Below the pieces are notes generated by a model. That model ran no database searches and had not been told where the DNA came from. It saw only the letters and a list, made by a program, of their open reading frames with translations. Of a DNA stretch of 64,000 nucleotides, positions 62,282-64,000 are shown piece after piece. A program made the position numbers and the translations under genes. This stretch comes from Nocardia amikacinitolerans NBRC 108937 (lineage in GTDB: Bacteria; Actinomycetota; Actinomycetes; Mycobacteriales; Mycobacteriaceae), in the NCBI RefSeq assembly GCF_001612615.1, contig NZ_BDAU01000004.1, forward strand, positions 219,415-283,414. Direction: 5' to 3'. The stretch's first letter is position 1; each line of letters opens with the position of its first letter.

Positions 62282-63759
62282 GCGAGATCTGTGAAGTCGC
62301 CGTGATCGGTTCCGGTTTCAGCGGGCTCGGCGTGGCGATCAACCTGAAGCGTTGCGGCATCGAGGATTTCGTGATTCTCGAACGCGCGGAGTCGGTCGGC
62401 GGGACGTGGCGCGACAATGTGTATCCGGGATGCGCCGTCGACGTGCCGTCGGTGCTGTACTCGTACTCTTTCTATCCCGGCGACTGGTCGCGGCTGTTCG
62501 CGACCCAACCCGAACTGCGCGCCTACACCGAATCCGTGGTCGACGCTTTCGATCTGCGCCGCCACGTGCGGATGAACAGCGAGGTCGTCGGTGCCGAGTT
62601 CGACGAGACCGAGCACCGGTGGCGGGTGCGGTTGGCCGACGGGCGCGTGATCAGCGCGCGCACCGTCGTCATGGGGTACTTCTCGCTGCACGTGCCGTTC
62701 GTGCCGGACATTCCCGGCCGGGAACTGTTCCAGGGTATCCAGATGCACTCCGGCTCTTGGGATTCCGATTTTCGGCCGGAAGGGAAGCGGATCGCTGTCG
62801 TCGGCTCGGGCGCGAGCGCCGTGCAGATCGTGCCCGCCCTGGCGCGCGCCGGTGCGCACGTGGTGTCGTTCCAGCGCAGTCCGGCGTGGGTGCTGCCGCG
62901 CGGGGATCGCGCGATCGCCGGACCGCTGCGGACGGTGCTGCGCAAGTTCCCGCCCGCGCGACTAGCGTTGCGCGGCATGGTGTTCGCGCTGCTGGAGTCG
63001 GTGCACCTGGCGGAGTTCCATCCCCGCTTGCTGCCGGTCTTCGAGCAGGTCTGCCTGCGCTCACTGCGCAAGCAGGTGCCCGATCCGCGCACCAGGGAGA
63101 AGTTGCGGCCGGACTACCGGTTCGGGTGCAAGCGGCCGATGGTTTCCGACGAGTACTACGCGGCGTTCGCCCGCGACGACGTCGACCTGGTGACGGAGAA
63201 GATCGTCGATCTCACTGGGTCCGGCGTGCGCACCGCCGACGGTGTCGTGCACGAGGTCGACGCGATCGTGTGGGCCACCGGCTTTCACGTCCAGGACTCG
63301 ATCCCGCGCTTCCCCGACTTCCGCACGCCCGCCTTCTCGCTGCGAGACAGCTACGAGCGCAACGGTTTCGCCGCCTACCGCGGCATCGCCTTCGCCGGTC
63401 TGCCGAACCTGTTCTGCGTCACCGGACCCAATACCGCGCTGCCGCACACCTCCCAGTTCCAGGCCATCGAACCCACCACCCGCCTCATCGCCCGCACCAT
63501 CGCCCACATGCGCGAGCGCGCCGTCACCCGCTACACACCGACCGACGCCGCCCAGAACCGCTTCGTGGACCACTGTCGCCGTGTCCTCGCCGATCGCGTC
63601 TGGACCACCGGCGGCTGCACCAGCTACTTCGTCACCCCCACGGGCACCAACACCCTCACCTGGCCGGGAAGCACCCGCAGCGTCCGCCGCGACCGCCGCC
63701 ACATCCGCCCCGAGGACTGGGACCGCCGCCCGGCCGCCACCGAATCGCTCACGCCCTGA
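62278..63759 (+). CDS. Type I Baeyer-Villiger-like flavin monooxygenase
   Basis: ATG 62278 overlaps the P450 stop; 493 residues. An FAD motif GSGFSGLG (11-18), the BVMO fingerprint FxGxxxHxxxWD at 151-162 (F151, G153, H157, W161, D162) and the NADPH motif VVGSGASAVQ near 174-183 are all present, as is WATGFHVQD. Such enzymes insert oxygen next to a ketone to give an ester or lactone. OleA-type synthases can release ketones after decarboxylation of the 3-ketoacid, which would be natural substrates. The product in this pathway is not predictable from sequence. Confidence 0.9.
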   Translation: MSEICEVAVIGSGFSGLGVAINLKRCGIEDFVILERAESVGGTWRDNVYPGCAVDVPSVLYSYSFYPGDWSRLFATQPELRAYTESVVDAFDLRRHVRMNSEVVGAEFDETEHRWRVRLADGRVISARTVVMGYFSLHVPFVPDIPGRELFQGIQMHSGSWDSDFRPEGKRIAVVGSGASAVQIVPALARAGAHVVSFQRSPAWVLPRGDRAIAGPLRTVLRKFPPARLALRGMVFALLESVHLAEFHPRLLPVFEQVCLRSLRKQVPDPRTREKLRPDYRFGCKRPMVSDEYYAAFARDDVDLVTEKIVDLTGSGVRTADGVVHEVDAIVWATGFHVQDSIPRFPDFRTPAFSLRDSYERNGFAAYRGIAFAGLPNLFCVTGPNTALPHTSQFQAIEPTTRLIARTIAHMRERAVTRYTPTDAAQNRFVDHCRRVLADRVWTTGGCTSYFVTPTGTNTLTWPGSTRSVRRDRRHIRPEDWDRRPAATESLTP

Positions 63760-63811
63760 ATCGGATTCGCCCGCGCGGGCCCGTGGTCGCGAGGGCGATT
63801 TAGATCCTCTC

Positions 63812-63888
63812 GTCGGCAGTCGGCAGTCGGCAGTCGGCAGTCGGCAGTCGGCAGTCGGCAGTCGGCAGTCGGCAGTCGGCAGTCGGCA
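63812..63888. repeat. Perfect heptanucleotide tandem repeat
   Basis: gtcggca is repeated 11 times without a mismatch (77 bases). It begins about 50 bases after the end of the flavin monooxygenase gene, outside any supported gene. The unit length is not a multiple of three. Confidence 0.9.
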
Positions 63889-64000
63889 GTCAGCCGTTTG
63901 CGGTCAGCGGTCGGCAGCAGCGGTCGGCGGTCTGTCGTCGGCAGTCGGCGGTCAGCGGTCAGCCGTTTGCGGTCCGCGGTCAGCGGTCAGCAGTCGGCAG
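63889..64000. repeat. Degenerate continuation of the heptamer array
   Basis: After the perfect array come imperfect copies (cggtcag, cggtcgg, cagtcgg and similar) with a longer phrase, gtcagccgtttgcggtc, occurring twice (63889 and about 63958). The array continues beyond the window, so its length is unknown. Confidence 0.75.

Noticed and set aside
63812..64000. CRISPR array
   Set aside because: The repeats are 7-mers with no spacers.

Overview
The window reads as chromosomal DNA of a high-GC mycolic-acid actinobacterium, most likely Nocardia or a close relative. This is inferred from ESX-associated genes, DUF3558 lipoproteins, a cutinase, KorAB, a relA/ppi/hisS/radical-SAM neighbourhood like that of Mycobacterium, and above all a nocardiolactone-type beta-lactone gene set. 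No rRNA, tRNA or CRISPR array was found.

Layout. 1-356: 5' end of an XRE regulator leaving the left edge. 0.7-3.7 kb: an operon of a vWA protein, a PurA-like enzyme and a Nudix/winged-helix regulator of NrtR type, headed by a perfect 14-bp inverted repeat. 3.9-7.6 kb: an exported phosphodiesterase, then the bifunctional (p)ppGpp enzyme Rel. 8.0-9.6 kb: a large secreted cutinase. 9.7-25.4 kb: a type IV secretion-like cluster with two MinD-like proteins, two small pilin-like membrane proteins, VirB8/TcpC-like proteins, a VirB6-like channel, an SCO6880-type protein, VirB4 and VirD4 ATPases and a three-domain peptidoglycan protein. It has no recognisable relaxase or integrase. 25.8-36.8 kb: housekeeping genes (cyclophilin, hisS, mdh, FIST protein, korAB, an SOS-box radical SAM protein and a 3beta-HSD-like enzyme). 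37-44.4 kb: accessory genes with ESX-secretion flavour (EspC-like, EspG-like, proline/glycine-rich proteins) but no ESX machine. 44.5-49.9 kb: a TetR regulator, an exported CocE-type hydrolase and an MMPL transporter.

50.0-63.8 kb is a biosynthetic cluster of two divergent operons. The rightward one encodes two OleA-type thiolase-fold synthases (NltA/NltB-like), a beta-lactone synthetase/acyl-AMP ligase (NltC-like), a 2-alkyl-3-ketoacid reductase (NltD-like), a P450 and a Baeyer-Villiger-type monooxygenase. The leftward one encodes a P450, a WS/DGAT acyltransferase, an asparagine-synthetase-like amidotransferase and another P450. The four core enzymes should condense two acyl-CoAs, reduce the product and close a beta-lactone. 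The remaining genes suggest oxidation, amidation and acylation to a more elaborate lipid. The window ends in a heptanucleotide tandem repeat.

The two most interesting points are the decorated beta-lactone cluster and the roughly 17-kb T4SS-like block lying between relA and ppi/hisS, which are close neighbours in Mycobacterium.
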